Below are positions 24,317 to 35,639 of a stretch of 64,000 nucleotides of DNA, in pieces. The notes below the pieces were generated by a model. The model did not search any database. It worked only from the letters and a program-made list of their open reading frames with translations, and was not told the DNA's origin. Source of the DNA: Fasciola hepatica. Lineage: Eukaryota > Platyhelminthes > Trematoda > Plagiorchiida > Fasciolidae. The stretch is taken from NCBI GenBank assembly GCA_948099385.1, contig CANUEZ040000061.1, positions 11,268,001-11,332,000 on the forward strand, written 5' to 3'. The translations under genes and the position numbers were made by a program. Numbering within the stretch: position 1 is the stretch's first letter; the number at the start of each line of letters is the position of its first letter.

Positions 24317-26287
24317 GATCCAGAAGAACGATGTACATAGTTCAAGGAGACCCTACTTGAGGCCGCTGATGCTGCCCAAAGTCCAAAAACCAGACACACA
24401 CAGAAACAATGGACATCTGCATCCTTAGTTGCACTGTTAGATGCTCGCCGATCGATTCCTCCGGACTCCAGATATGATGAAACACGGAGATGACTTAAAC
24501 GCCAACTGATTCGGAGCCTGAGAAACGATCGTGAGCAATGGTGGATTGTGACATGTAGGAAGATGGAAAAAGCTGCGGTGATTGGCAACAGCTGAAACTT
24601 TTTCCGCCTAGTTAGAAATAGCAGTTCACGAAAGTCAGGTGTTAGTGGACTGATCAAGAAGGCGAACAGCATCGTCTGGTTCGCTGGGCGGAGAATTTCA
24701 AGAAATCTAACTGTCCTTTATCCACAACAGGTTTGTTAATTAGCACGATAGTTACAGATCTGGTTGCACATATCAATCCTCCTTCAGAAGCGGAAGTTCT
24801 CCGTGAGATAAACTATCTAAGACGACATAAGGCTGCCGGGCCAGAAGGGTTGTCTCCATTTTCATAGATGGTGGCTCACTATTGTTACCGGATTTGGGAG
24901 TTCTCCTCAGTCTGATATAGGATGGAAAACAAGTTTCAAAGGGTTGGTGTGAATTACTGATCGTGCTGTTTCACAAAGGCGACAGGTACTCTGGTGAAGA
25001 CTACAAGGTTGGCGTCGCCACTAAACGGCTCGTCGGTGTTATCTTTTATCGCCTATTAACTGCTCGCAAACAGTGCTCATGTGAGGATCAAATTGGGCTT
25101 AGACATGGTCGACAAATATTAGAACATGGGCACACTTACGCAAGCCTACTACCTCCGTTTTTCCTGTTAAAGGGACGTTCGACTCGGTCGACCACATAGT
25201 TCTCTGGCGTTGCCTGTTGTTGAAGGGTGTATCAGAGAAATTCATTTGAATTATAAAGTACCTGCACGGGAATAGCCGAAGCTGTGTTCGGGCTTACGGT
25301 GATCGGTCAACCGAGTTCATCGCAAAAAGTAGTGTACGTCAGAGTTGCCACCTTTCTCCTTTCCCCTTTACCTTTGACTGATATGGTCCTAGAGACCGCG
25401 GTTTTGTCAGGTAATAACAGTGACACTGAATTTATCCCGGGTGGAAAAGTGTCACGCTTTGAGTAAGCGGACGACATAGTTGTTCTGATTTAAGATTCAG
25501 GTAGGTTGAAAGCTTTTCTGAGCAGCTTGAATAACCGCGTAGCAATGTTCGGGATGCGCTTTGTACCGTCGAAGTGCAAGATGCTGTTGCAGGACTCGGT
25601 TGGACCAACACCAAACCTTTAAATGTGTCCGGGAGACTATAGACCAGACAGACAAGTTCTGCTATCTGGTCAGGTGCATTTCACCCGAAGGTCAGTTTTT
25701 GCCAACCTGAGTCATCTGTGGCGTCGACATGACATCCGTTTATCCCTCAAGTGTTGAGTGCATGCTGCAGTGGTCAGGCTAGTGCTTCCGTATCGCTTAG
25801 AAACATGGCCGCTGCGGATGAAGGACTGTCGATACTGAATATCGGTCTTCATAGCACTGCTCGAATCCGGTGGGAACACCGTACAAGCAATGCTGAGGTC
25901 CCGCGCAGAGTCTTGGGTTCATGAACCAAATCACTAGATGAAACACTTAAGTTCACCAGACTAAGGTGTTCGGGTCATGCGTTCTGTATGCTACTTGACA
26001 GGATTCCTTGGCGTGCAATGTTCGCTGCGGAACGTGGAAGTTGGATGATGGGCAAGCGTGGCCAGTTTATGACATTAAAGAAGGGTCCGAAAAACCTAAC
26101 GGGTGAACTTGGGTATGTACGATGTGTTAAACTTCCTAGGTGAGGTCCAATAAACCAGGACAGCAAATTTCATTTATCGACTGGACACCAATATTCGTAG
26201 TCTTCAAATTACTCCTTTGATATTATTCATCTTTTACATCATTTCTTGTTGTGTTTGCAGCTCCGCCTATAATGCATGATTACCAGT

Positions 26288-26830
26288 AATATGAACTGAC
26301 TGAGTCGATCGCACAATTCTCTGGCGCTGCCTTTCACTGAAGATAAATTTATTTATTTTACCCAATCGTTGTATGCAATCAGACGAAGCCGAGTTTGCGA
26401 TTACGGCGATCTCTCATTCGAGTTCACCACGGAAAGTAATGCTCGGCAGGGTGACTCTCTACCGGTCTTTCTCTTCAATTTGTATTTGAATTGATTCTTG
26501 GGGTGGCTCTATCCTCTTGTGAGAATAGTGACATCGAACTTCGCTTAGGCGGTAAACTATGTGACTTGGAACACGCAAACGATATTGCTCTTCTGAATGA
26601 AAATCCAGGTGAGTTGCAAGCTTTCTTAGATAGCCTAAACAACAATGTACCCGTGTTTGGCATGCGCTTTGCACCTTCAAAGTGTAAAATCCCGTTGCAG
26701 GACTGAGTTGGCTCTACATCAAAGCTGAAGCTGAAGTAGATAAGTTTTTTTACCTAGGGAGTTACATCACACCAGGTGGACAGATATCGCATGAAGTGTC
26801 ACGGTCACAGGCCTGGATCGGCATCATATT
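26288..26830 (+). pseudogene. RTE LINE copy E, RT fragment
   Basis: Text such as VDRTILWRCLSLK (frame-shifted form near 26305), SARQGDS.PVFLFNL (about 26440-26485), LEHANDIALLNENPGELQA (degraded YADD, 26570-26620), VFGMRFAPSKCKIPLQD (26650-26703) and FYLGSYITPGGQISHEVS (26750-26800) forms the centre of an RTE reverse transcriptase. The YADD aspartates are changed (HANDI), so it is inactive. It directly follows copy D in the same orientation and may be a separate insertion or part of a rearrangement. Confidence 0.8.
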
Positions 26831-27492
26831 CGGGAATGATGTCCTCGAGCTTTGGTCACGGAAATCCAAGCGCTTGGACCAACTTCTGTGAACAAAGCTT
26901 TGGCCGTAGTAGTCGTCTGATGATTACCTTGGTCGTCATTGATGTCTATATTTGATTGATTTCGACTCACTCGGTTGGACTCTGTATAGGATGTTGAATG
27001 ACGCTACCGGATCAACCGTATGAACTGAGTATAACAGATGAGTGAGGGTATAACTTGATACAGCTTCTCTTTGTCCATGTTGAAACCGAGGCCGAACCAA
27101 TCAGCATTCGACTAATACGATCAAAGCTTTTTTTACAGAAGAAGTTGATCCAAGCCCTCGAACATCCCCGGCTAAAGGTCGATGACGTACTCCACGGATG
27201 TGATGCCGATTAAGGCCTCTGACAGTGACACGTAATTTTAAATTGTCCCTTGCTTATCTGTTGATTGACCGCCTGACCAATCGATCGGCCGACTGAATGA
27301 TTGACCAACTGACTATATGCATTCTTTCCTTCCGTTTTCCATTCGCATATGAGTATGACTGTAATTGGTTTGAGAATGAAAACACAGAAAATATGTCTGC
27401 CCACGCCTTGCTCTTCGACATAAATATATAATCCAAAACTGACAGGAAAATACACAGTCATAAAGTAGTAAGTAAATGGTATGAATAAGTAC

Positions 27493-27666
27493 CTTAAGAG
27501 TGAAATATACGCTCCGGTTAACAAAAATGTACTCTTGATCGAGTGACTTCAAATCAGTGACGTCAACACATGGCTCGTTGTGGAAGATAAGTTCCTTCCC
27601 GACGGTGTACATAGACCTCAACAGTTCAAGTTCTGCTTCTCTCGCCTCATGGGGATTCATAATCAT
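27493..27666 (-). CDS. RWDD2-like protein, exon 1 (RWD domain start)
   Basis: On the minus strand an ATG at 27666 (a second two codons on) opens 58 codons ending in AAG followed by GTACTT, a good 5' splice site at phase 0. The segment REAELELLRSMYTVGKEL is the first helix and turn of an RWD domain (pattern QxxELEALxSIY), and the exon ends SVYFTLK just where the second strand meets the YPxxxP loop encoded by exon 2. The start at 27666 is chosen because upstream codons do not look like the family, although the frame is open to 27816. A 5' UTR or another upstream exon cannot be excluded. Together with exon 2 it covers about 195 residues of an expected 290-320. Confidence 0.78.
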
Positions 27667-27859
27667 ATGAAACCTTCCATCGGAGTTTCTGCAGTCAACG
27701 AGAATAATATCAAGATGGAAGGATTTGAGTAAAAAACGAAGTTTAAATCGTCGACCATAAATGAACGTTAGACAAAAGTTTGGTAGTGCCGTAGTCATTG
27801 CAACTAAGCTACTCATAAGTAGGCGAACGAAAAACCCGTGAAAACACTATAACCGTATA

Positions 27860-28400
27860 TGCTCCATGTTTTACACGTACTTCTGTGTTCCGCACACGGT
27901 TCTCGGAGTAATTTTTGGATGCATAACGGTATGTTCAGCTCAGTTCAGTTCTTTCAACTGCTAACTTCGCACTTTTGTGCAACGGTTCTGATTTTCACTG
28001 TTAACTCTCAGCATCGTCCAATCAAATTGGTCGATCTACATATTCGTAGCATCAGGTTGGGTTATTAATGTTGGCGCACAAGGGCAATGGAAGGGAATAT
28101 CCTCAAACCACAATTTCAACAATACTTTCAACCATGATCTTCAGGCTTTCGACTGGTGAATCACGTAATGCCTCAACAGTGATAACCCGACTGTCTGATC
28201 CGGACAGAGCAGAACTGTATGCTACCATGCACGTCCTCGCGTGGCGGACAGGGAAACGCCCTCACTCATAAATAACCCTAAATCAGGTGGACTCGCCAAA
28301 TAAGCCGTCGTGGACGATCAGCAGCAGCGTCCGCAAATGCGGTTGGATTTTCGCTTGACTAGTGTTCTCCACTTTAAAACCCCATATACATTTTTGACAG
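27860..28400. other. Region upstream of the RWDD2-like first exon
   Basis: No coding motif recognised. If the start at 27666 is right, the promoter should lie here, but I see no decisive TATA or initiator element. Confidence 0.3.
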
Positions 28401-28404
28401 CCCT

Positions 28405-28644
28405 GTGACGTAGCGAATGTGGCCCCACCAATAAGGCCATAGCTCTTTGTCCTGTTCCATTTACCCGACAAGGTTTCCTAGAAGAGGCGAATGAACCATA
28501 CAACTGAACACTGGCTCATCTGAACCAATGCTGCCGCTTTGCAGGACACTCTTGGTTGCGCAAACACTAGAGATGCATCCTCGACTAAAAATATTTAGCT
28601 TGGACTGGGCGACCGAGTAGTACAACATACAACACATACAAGCA

Positions 28645-28660
<16 letters not shown>
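28405..28660 (-). repeat. Dispersed repeat R2, copy b
   Basis: Reverse complement shares TACTCGGTCGCCCAGTCCA, GAGGATGCATCTCTAGTG, TTTGCGCAACCAA, TCCTGCAAAGCGGCAGC and CTTGTCGGGTAAATGGAACA with copy a at 21.1 kb. Its head end runs directly into the TA microsatellite at 28647. Confidence 0.7.

Positions 28661-28713
<53 letters not shown>
28647..28713. repeat. TA dinucleotide microsatellite
   Basis: An uninterrupted AT/TA run of about 67 bases abutting repeat R2 copy b. Confidence 0.99.
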
Positions 28714-28715
<2 letters not shown>

Positions 28716-28719
28716 GTCA

Positions 28720-29450
28720 CTAATACGATTACTGAGTGTTCTTCTGTTGCCCCTCCTCCTTCTATTTTGTAGTCGTTGTCGTTGTGTTGGCAACATGGCA
28801 GTGTGAAACAATAAAAACATTCATAATATTCATACGTCTACTAAAAGTGAATGGTTTGCTTCAGTTAATTATCAGATATACATTGCGTTCAACAGGTTAG
28901 GGAGTGACCACGGGTAAAACAAACAGCCGTTAAGTGCAAAGCGACTGAGTCGCAAAACTCCACAAATCTTGAGTACTTTTTGTTTACGGATTTTCGCAGA
29001 GGGTATCGTTATTGAAGTTAACCATCCTGAAACAGTGTTCCTGTCTTTCAGGATCGATTTTAACAAGCGAACGAAATTGAGGTGTCGATCCATGTTTCTC
29101 AGCAAAAATCAAGTGAATTAAAATAAGTGTTAATTTTATGGTACTGAATGCATGGATTTGTAGTTATTACCGTAGAACTATTACTTCAAAACTTAACCTA
29201 AACCTTTCGAACTGTACATTGTTTGCAATTATTGCCCCAAAAATAGAAGGAATCACGTAAAGGTCAGCAAACTGCACTGATAAGAAGTACGAAGAAGTGT
29301 ACTGAGAGGTTAGAGATTACATATTCCTCGAATCCTGGTTGAGGTTCAAGAAGATTCTATCATCAGCTGGATGAAAACAAAGATATTCAATTAAACTTTC
29401 CGCTTAAATAGCCATTAATCGTGCACTGTGTAACGCAGTTCTGTTTAAAG
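28720..29450. other. Unassigned sequence
   Basis: Short frames only (77 codons at most, 28872-29105 minus). No motif or repeat copy recognised. Confidence 0.4.
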
Positions 29451-29454
29451 GCTC

Positions 29455-30515
29455 GGAAAAGACAATGCGGTGGTAGATACGCTCTCTCGCGACATATGTG
29501 GTCCTTTATTCGACGGGACCAAGTTAAGAGAACTGCACAATTCACCACATCACCCCGGAATTTCCCGAATGGCCCTCTGTTTACGATCTAAGAACCTCCC
29601 TAATTCGACTGAAGTGATTAAACGCATGATTTTACGGTGCAACGTCTATGCAGAAATGAAGCCATGACTCTACAAACCGCCTACCGATAGTTTTATCAAT
29701 GCAACGCGAGCATTCGAAAAACTGAGCGCCGACTTCAAAGGTCCCCTGTCCTCAACAACTAGTAATCGATACATCCTGACTATGGTTGACAAATACTCAA
29801 GTTTTCCTTTCGCATCTATTTTTGCGGATATGCAATCCTTAGCTGTTATTTACTGTCTGTACATGATTGATGGACAAGTTTTGTCTACCGAGCTGTCTGA
29901 GTTCCTGCGCAATAAACGCGTGGCTCTCAGTCACACCACTGTACAAAATCCCCAGGGAAATGAACAAGTGAAACGATTGAACAGCACGCTTTAGAAAGTT
30001 TTCTCTAGCTCGAAAAACCAGGGACCTACTAGTTTCACAATGAGACCGTTGTACCAGATGCCCTGAACTTCTTCCGTTCACCGCTGTGTACGGTAACAAA
30101 TTGCACTCCCCACGAGACTTCTTAACTTTTCCCGGCGATCACCTAACGGTACATTATTGTCAACATTGATTACGGTTCCAGGCCCCGTACTGTTCAAAAG
30201 AATAGGCAGATCCTCTAAGCTTGATTCGCTGGTTGAAGAAGTTGAGTTCGGTAATTGTAGTCCCCAGTACGCCCACGTTAAACGGCCTAGTGGCGAGGAA
30301 GAAACTGTCTCTGCACGACGACTGGCTCCGATAGGCGACTTACCAGTGACAGAACTGAAACGGACTCAGATATCGGAAGTTCCCTGTAGTAGATCACGAA
30401 CAAACCTACATTCCATGAGTGACGCGAACAAACGATGCCCGAGACGTACTCATATACGCAATCGCCGGCAAAAAACTCATCCGTATAATCTGCGCAATAC
30501 AGGTCGCTGAGCCAG
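29455..30515 (+). pseudogene. Ty3/gypsy retrotransposon fragment, integrase
   Basis: Starts in the tail of RNase H (VVDTLSRD, usual ADALSR), then LHNSPHHPGISRMALCLRSK (zinc-binding H..H), RCNVYAEMKP (degraded CxxC), FEKLSADFKGP (first catalytic Asp of integrase), YILTMVDKYSSFPFA (29775-29820), and QNPQGNEQVKRLNSTL (catalytic Glu region). The block that carries the second catalytic Asp (family form FGxPxxIHSDRGxxF) is missing between MIDGQVLSTELSEF and its surroundings. C-terminal sequence continues to KTHPYNLRNTGR at 30510 after a frame change. At least three stops or frame changes. Different family from the 5-8 kb remnant. Inactive. Confidence 0.82.
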
Positions 30516-31045
30516 TCACTTTCCTCTCCTACTTATCGTGACTTCTTACATACTGAAACTGGTTGCTTTTCCTCAGCGCCGCCAATGTCATTAATTTATT
30601 TTCCATTTTATGACATTGTATACATTGCAATTGGTTACTTTTTTTCTGCGTTTCAGCCCATGTACGCTTCTCACTAGTTGAGTAAGGCGTTTTGTTCTGA
30701 ATCGGAGTTCCGAAGTCCTCCACATTCATTACAAACGCAATAATGGACTGACGTTATAAGTCTTACGCGCAGGTCCCGCCAATTTTCGAGGTTATCACTC
30801 ACTCGGTCTTCTTCGTGGTTGGCGCATCGACTGTGTTCATGATGCATGCCCATGCATATGCCTTTTACGGACGCGAAAATAGGTTTATGACATTTTAGTT
30901 AGTTACTCTATCGTGTTCCCCCGAAAATAAGACCCAGTCTTATATGTATGTTAGCTACTACAGTAGCACTAGAGTTTATTGTGGAGGGATGTCTCATTCT
31001 ATCAGATTTAAAATTTGACATTTACTCGTGCACAAAAACCTACGT
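30516..31045. other. Unassigned sequence
   Basis: A 66-codon minus frame (30529-30729) contains two imperfect copies of a short unit (KSNQLQCI and KSNQFQYV), reflecting a degenerate 22-base direct repeat. Nothing else recognised. Confidence 0.35.
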
Positions 31046-31049
31046 TTAT

Positions 31050-31960
31050 TCAAATACAGTCATGTCATTTCGAATATCGTCATAAATCCCTGAATCCCGA
31101 ATTCATACCGGAATTTCTTGTGGCTTCGTTTTCTGTAGAAACACTGGTCCCAGTTTCTCGTAACCGGTAATAAAGCTTTTCCTAAATGAGCATTCACTGT
31201 TTTCGTCCAATTCAAGATCTCTTCCAAACTAGGCTTGACAACGTTTCTACGCTGCTTTCTCTCCATTTCATTCTGAATGCAGTTGTTGATTTCTATACGC
31301 TAATGGTCCTTTAGTATTTTTTACTGCGACATCGAGTCTGGAAATATGAAGTCATTCCTGCAAGAAGTTCCTCATGTCTTTAGTGCGGCGGGCGCTGGTT
31401 GAATCCCAGACTAGCGCATCTCGCTGATAACTTCGCAAAAGAAGAGGCAGCAATAAATCAACCCACTTTCTTATAGCTGCATATGTGCACCGAGCTTCTT
31501 CGGTTGTAAGAACACGAATACCTTAAACATGTTCAAACTTATCTTCCTTGACCTCAGTGATATTTAGAGGTCGGGCTTTCATTCCATCGACCTAAAATGC
31601 TCAAATGCAGGTAACACATGTACTCTCGTAACCAGTGGACGGAATGGAGAATGACCAGACACACGCATGATTGATTTTCGTTTGAGATCCTAGGCCTCCA
31701 AACACTGCAGTTTCATTCACGAAAATCATGTTACAGAGTTGAAATTTGGAAAAGTCTATGTCATCAACACAGTATTTGAATCCAAGTGCACGCTTAATAA
31801 CTTCAGTATCTTTCAACTTAGCCAGTCTTTTCGATTTTCTCAGAGACATTTTATACCACTGAAGGAACCCATCCAAACAGTTTTATGATACTTTGAATTC
31901 TATTGGAGGTGTTTCAAAATGTGGTTCCATTGCATGAGCAAATGATCGCATATCAGCCAT
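31050..31960 (-). pseudogene. pogo-like DNA transposase remnant (CENP-B HTH/DDE)
   Basis: On the minus strand DGFLQWYKMSLRKSKRLAKL matches the end of a CENP-B-type DNA-binding domain (GWLxxFLxRHxLSLRxxT), followed by LCNMIFVNETAVFGGL, the region of the first catalytic Asp (usual NMDETPVFFD; here the Asp is replaced by Asn). STGYESTCVTCI follows (usual TGxEKxxxTVxLA), then, after a stop, VDGMKARPLNI and, in another frame, ALVWDSTSARRTKDM, which retains the second catalytic Asp (LVWDSFxAH). The tail (GPLAYRNQQL..) is weaker. Terminal inverted repeats were not found. Stops and the lost Asp make it inactive. Confidence 0.72.
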
Positions 31961-31964
31961 GAGC

Positions 31965-32855
31965 ACAACCAGTCTTTCATTTCTTGAACGCAATCTATTC
32001 ACATATATTATCTCCCAGTTCAGAAAATAGTGGTTGCCGACCTGATCCAAACCCAATTCTCAACATTACCTCCTTCCACCTGCTGACTGAGGATATTGTA
32101 CTGTTCTCCATTTTCCGATCATCTGGACGTCAATCTTTCTCTTCACAGGTCGTAAAATGCTTACTCATGAGTCTTCAGCAATTCCTGTGATCTACAGAAT
32201 ATTACCTTCTTTTTGCACTTATATTATTTCCATGGCAAACACAAAAGCGAATAAAAACTGATGGCGCTAGAGTTCCACTCCTTTATTTAACCTGAGTGGT
32301 CCATTGAATTATGATCCACATCCGTTCATTACCAAGTGCGCACCAATGGTCTCTGTACTCTAGCCGGCCAATTGATAACCAAGGACTCTAGGCCTGACTG
32401 CTCGCTCAGCGCAAACAGTTTACAGGTTTCATTTGTTGCAAGATGGATCTAACAGACGGTGACAAACTGCGTCTGGCCCGGTTGAGCACTTAAGATTATC
32501 TTGTGTTACACACACCGTGCAATAACTAAGAATTGGATATTATCCACGCCAGGGAACCGTCAGGCCTGGTGACCTTAGTCAACAAAACGACCAAAACAAG
32601 TCACCCAGGCCCTACTGCGGTTGCTGCACAGACGAATAAGAAAGCAAAAAGGCTTGCGCCCTATTCTACTTCGCCGTTTCAGGTTTCGACAAATCAAACT
32701 GAAAACGTTCCACAATCGAACTGTTTGGACCATTGTGGCTTCATAATACTTTTCAGTGACCTTCTGCTTTATCGGACCACACGGTAGCTGACAGTCTTAA
32801 CTGTGACTTCTTTTCGAAGTACAAATAGTATTAAAAGCACCCTGAAAAGTCATAC
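31965..32855. other. Unassigned sequence
   Basis: An 84-codon plus frame at 32533-32787 (Thr/Asn/Gln-rich) could be gag debris of the gypsy fragment that follows, but carries no diagnostic motif. Confidence 0.3.
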
Positions 32856-32859
32856 TAAG

Positions 32860-33470
32860 ACTTAATATTTGGGTAGGTCTCATTACCGGGGAAACACGGT
32901 ATACTGTCTCTGAAGCTTGTGGCAATCTTTCTCGACAAAGGTACATCTCGTTTAGTATAACTAATAGGGTGGCCTGCTTCCACCGCATAATCCACGAGCT
33001 CATTCGTGATGGGAAACCTGGAAGGATTTTCAACTGCATCGATAAAACAACCGTCTGCGGCGAGAATAGGAAATACCAAGACTGGGAACGGAAGCGATTT
33101 CTTGAGGTTGTGGGAAACCATGCATTAACGCTGAACCAGAGCAAGTGCACTCTTGCTGCTAGCGTAAAAAACTATTTGGCTATGAAATCTTTTTCGGAAG
33201 ATAAGACCTGATTAAGATCGGTCCACACCACTTATCAAAATGCCACCATCCGCTAACCTCGAAACTCAACGTGTCACTGGAATATTTGTCCATTAATCTC
33301 ATTAGGTTTCACGCTTTTCAGACAAGACAACCTTCTCATTCTCAAATGAACACTTCCAATGTCAGCAGATGTCATCAATGCATTCGAAAACCTAAAGGTA
33401 GAATCAGACCAGACCGCCGCTGCCGGTGTACACCCACACGTTCCACTAAGTCAATGCTGAGTTGATATTA
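32860..33470 (+). pseudogene. Ty3/gypsy retrotransposon fragment, RT
   Basis: Reads SEACGNLSRQRYISFSITNR then VACFHRIIHELIRDGKPGRI (family: GVTNGVACFQRIIDxFI), FNCIDKTTVCGENRK (degraded YxDD: CIDK for YVDN/D), HALTLNQSKCTLAAS and, after a stop, further RT thumb and RNase H connection text to about 33460 (ADVINAFENLK). It resembles the family of the 5-8 kb remnant. The catalytic Asp pair is lost. Antisense frames on minus are shadows. Confidence 0.78.
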
Positions 33471-33474
33471 TATT

Positions 33475-34195
33475 TCATTCTTCGTATTACGTAGTTTGGA
33501 GCGGCTATACAGCTGCTAAATGTGCACCCCCGAGTTTATAAAGCATACACTTGTTTTTGCTTACCTGTGTTCGTGTACGAAGTCCGTGACGATTCCTGTT
33601 TAAAAAATAACCTCAATTTTTAGGTTACCTTCTTGGGTAGTACGTTGGATGCAATGTTCTTCCGTGGAGGTTGCGCGTAGACGATCTGCAAAGACAAAGA
33701 AAACCCGGTGAGCCGGAGCTCAATAAGTGCATACGCAAGCACTAACACTTCCACTGAGAGATGGGAATGACGATCTATGTCTTAGCGCGTTACACTCAAA
33801 TGCACTCCGATCACGGCTCCGCATTCATTTCTGAAGAACCAAAACAAGTCCTCATGAGGACGTGGCTACACGCAGAACTACAGCTCATAATCCATAGCGG
33901 TGTGTGGAATGTCTGATGAGAGCCGCATCTCTGAGTAGGTAGACCACCATGCTCTTGGGGTACCTTCCATCTCTTTGGTTTCCGTTAGTTACCCAGCTCT
34001 CACCTGTGGTTCTGCGAAGCTGAAGGATGCATCAGCGGTCACACCCCGGCAAACCAATCGACAGGCAGGTTAAACCAGGTTGATGGTAACCGAGGTCCAA
34101 AATCTTAGGTGGGAGGGTGTTCGGCCTGCGAAGACAGATGCCCTTAAATGGGCGGACGACATTTACTGCATAATTTGACGACTGTGAAGGAAATC
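33475..34195. other. Unassigned sequence
   Basis: No frame above 70 codons with recognisable motif; the GC-rich stretch at 33.85-34.15 kb could be the 5' untranslated region of a LINE, but I cannot align it with another copy in the window. Confidence 0.35.
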
Positions 34196-34199
34196 TGTC

Positions 34200-34395
34200 G
34201 AACTACCAGGGTTGAATGGATCTCTGGGTCCAATTCAATCGAGTGGTGAACGAGCACCTAGGGAGCCCCGCCAACCTTGCATTAAAACGCTCCTGCCTTG
34301 CAGCCCGCATTTTGGTTGCGCAAACACTAGAGGTGCACCCTCGAAAACAAAGCCATGACGCTGGCAACGGCTCTTGTACCAAACACCTACGGAAC
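34200..34395 (-). repeat. Dispersed repeat R2, partial copy c
   Basis: Reverse complement contains CGAGGGTGCACCTCTAGTG and TTTGCGCAACCAAAATG followed by GCTGCAAGGCAGGAGCG, matching the centre of copies a and b. The ends have diverged. Confidence 0.6.
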
Positions 34396-34799
34396 TTCGT
34401 GGTTATTGATATATATTTGCTACTGTGCCTCCGCCTCATAATTCGCGCCTATTTCGTTTGTATCATCTAACATTTTGCTTGTCTCCTTTTAGCTCATATG
34501 CCTCATTTTTTGGTTGATTAAAGCCTATCAATCAGACGTTGTCTTCTGGACTCTCATTCCACTAACCGATCATGCGTTACAGTTATATCATAAAGCCGGC
34601 TTATATTCGTCAAGAAGCCAGCAGTGGTAAGGATACCAGCTGATCATAGTGGTCAGATTTACCGATTAAACAGAATATTGTGGGATAGTATCAGACTGGC
34701 CTTACAGTACTGGAAGTTGACAATTACTCAATGGGAGCGTGTTCTTCCTGACGAATTGTATTCAATGCGGTCTCTTCTGTGTAGTGCAGTGAATACCGC

Positions 34800-35638
34800 C
34801 TCATAGGTGTGGTTAGCAACGCACTGAAACCGTAGGCTGGTATTATTCTCCATTAACTACTTGACGCTTGCGAGCAGTGCTCGAGCGAGAACCAAGCTAG
34901 GGCTAGACTTGGTTAGGACTGTGTTGATCACATTCTCACTTGGATCAACCTTAGCACACAGGAAGATCACGCGCGGGCCCACTATCTGTGTTTTCTTGAT
35001 TTTAAAGCGGTATACGACTCAGCTGACCACACAGTTCTCTCGCACGGTTTCTCGTAGAAGGGCACATCAGAAAAGTTGATTCCTATCATAAATTGTCTGC
35101 ACAAAAACAGACAAAGCAGAGTTCGGGCTTACGACGATCTTCCACTCTAGTCTATCACGAAAAGTGGTTTACGTCAGAGTTATCCCTCCCTCTTTTCTCT
35201 TTAACATTGTGGCTGATGATCTTAGAAACCACCCAGTTGTCTTATTAGCATAGCGGTACTGAACATTTCCCTGGCGGAGAATTATCAGTCCTTGAATATG
35301 CGGACGACGTAGTTCTTTTTAGCGAAGATTCGGATACGTCACGAGCTTTTCTGGACAGCGTGAATAACCGTATAACAATGTTTGGTATGCATTTTGCACA
35401 AGAGTACAGGAAGCTGTTGCAGGACCGCATTGGTCTAACACCAAATCTTTCAGTATCTGGGGGAATCAGACGCTTAATAGATAAATTCTTTTATCTAAGC
35501 AGCTGCATTTCACCCGGAGGTAGAATATCCACCGAAGTTTCTTCGTGTATGCAGAAGGCGGGCTTGGTTAATCAACCACCTTCAATCAATTGTGGCACCA
35601 GTACGATTTTCCGTAGTCGATTAAGTATTCAGTTGACT
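34800..35638 (+). pseudogene. RTE LINE copy F, RT fragment
   Basis: In order: CVVSNALKP (degraded), EQCSSENQAR (family EQCSRENQAGFR), DHILTW, CFLDFKAVYDSADHTVLS (35000-35040, FxDFxxAFDSxxR motif), SRVRAYDDL, HFPGGELSVLEYADDVVLFSEDSD (35265-35335; the YADD catalytic motif is intact), MFGMHFAQEYRKLLQD, and DKFFYLSSCISPGGRISTEVSSCMQKAGL (35480-35570). Several frame changes. The copy ends near 35638, where a jockey/CR1-like element begins. Confidence 0.85.
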
Positions 35639-35639
35639 G

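Larger units (their letters stand above)
22990..26180 (+). pseudogene. RTE LINE copy D, with two SINEs inside
   Basis: Endonuclease blocks begin at about 23.0 kb (SRKRIQDPISV, VSSARGQAGVGIPLS, CALLDWI), continue after a SINE at 23.31-23.50 kb with TDCS..., VADDFNTQVG near 23600 and DNSDRLTQLCSDHGLFLAS at 23685-23740. After a second SINE (24.04-24.32 kb) the linker and RT start follow (RQLIRSLRNDREQWW in family form near 24500; LRRHKAAGPEGLSP near 24825). Then come QIGLRHGRQ, STRSTT/DSVDHIVLWRCLLLKG (25170-25230), VRAYGDRSTEF, a degraded YADD region around 25470, HSTARIRWEHRTSNAEV (25855-25900) and LTRLRCSGHA (25960). Frame changes and stops throughout; inactive. It lies in the RWDD2-like intron. 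Confidence 0.85.
21856..27492 (-). other. Intron of the RWDD2-like gene, filled with transposons
   Basis: Bounded by donor AAG|GTACTT at 27493/27492 and acceptor GTGCAG|TT at 21856/21855 on the minus strand. About 5.6 kb long. It contains two RTE copies (22.99-26.18 and 26.29-26.83 kb), SINE copies or pieces at 22.47, 23.31 and 24.04 kb, and an AAT microsatellite. Both RTE copies lie antisense to the host gene, and of the SINEs the 24.04-kb copy and the 22.47-kb piece do too. Confidence 0.75.
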
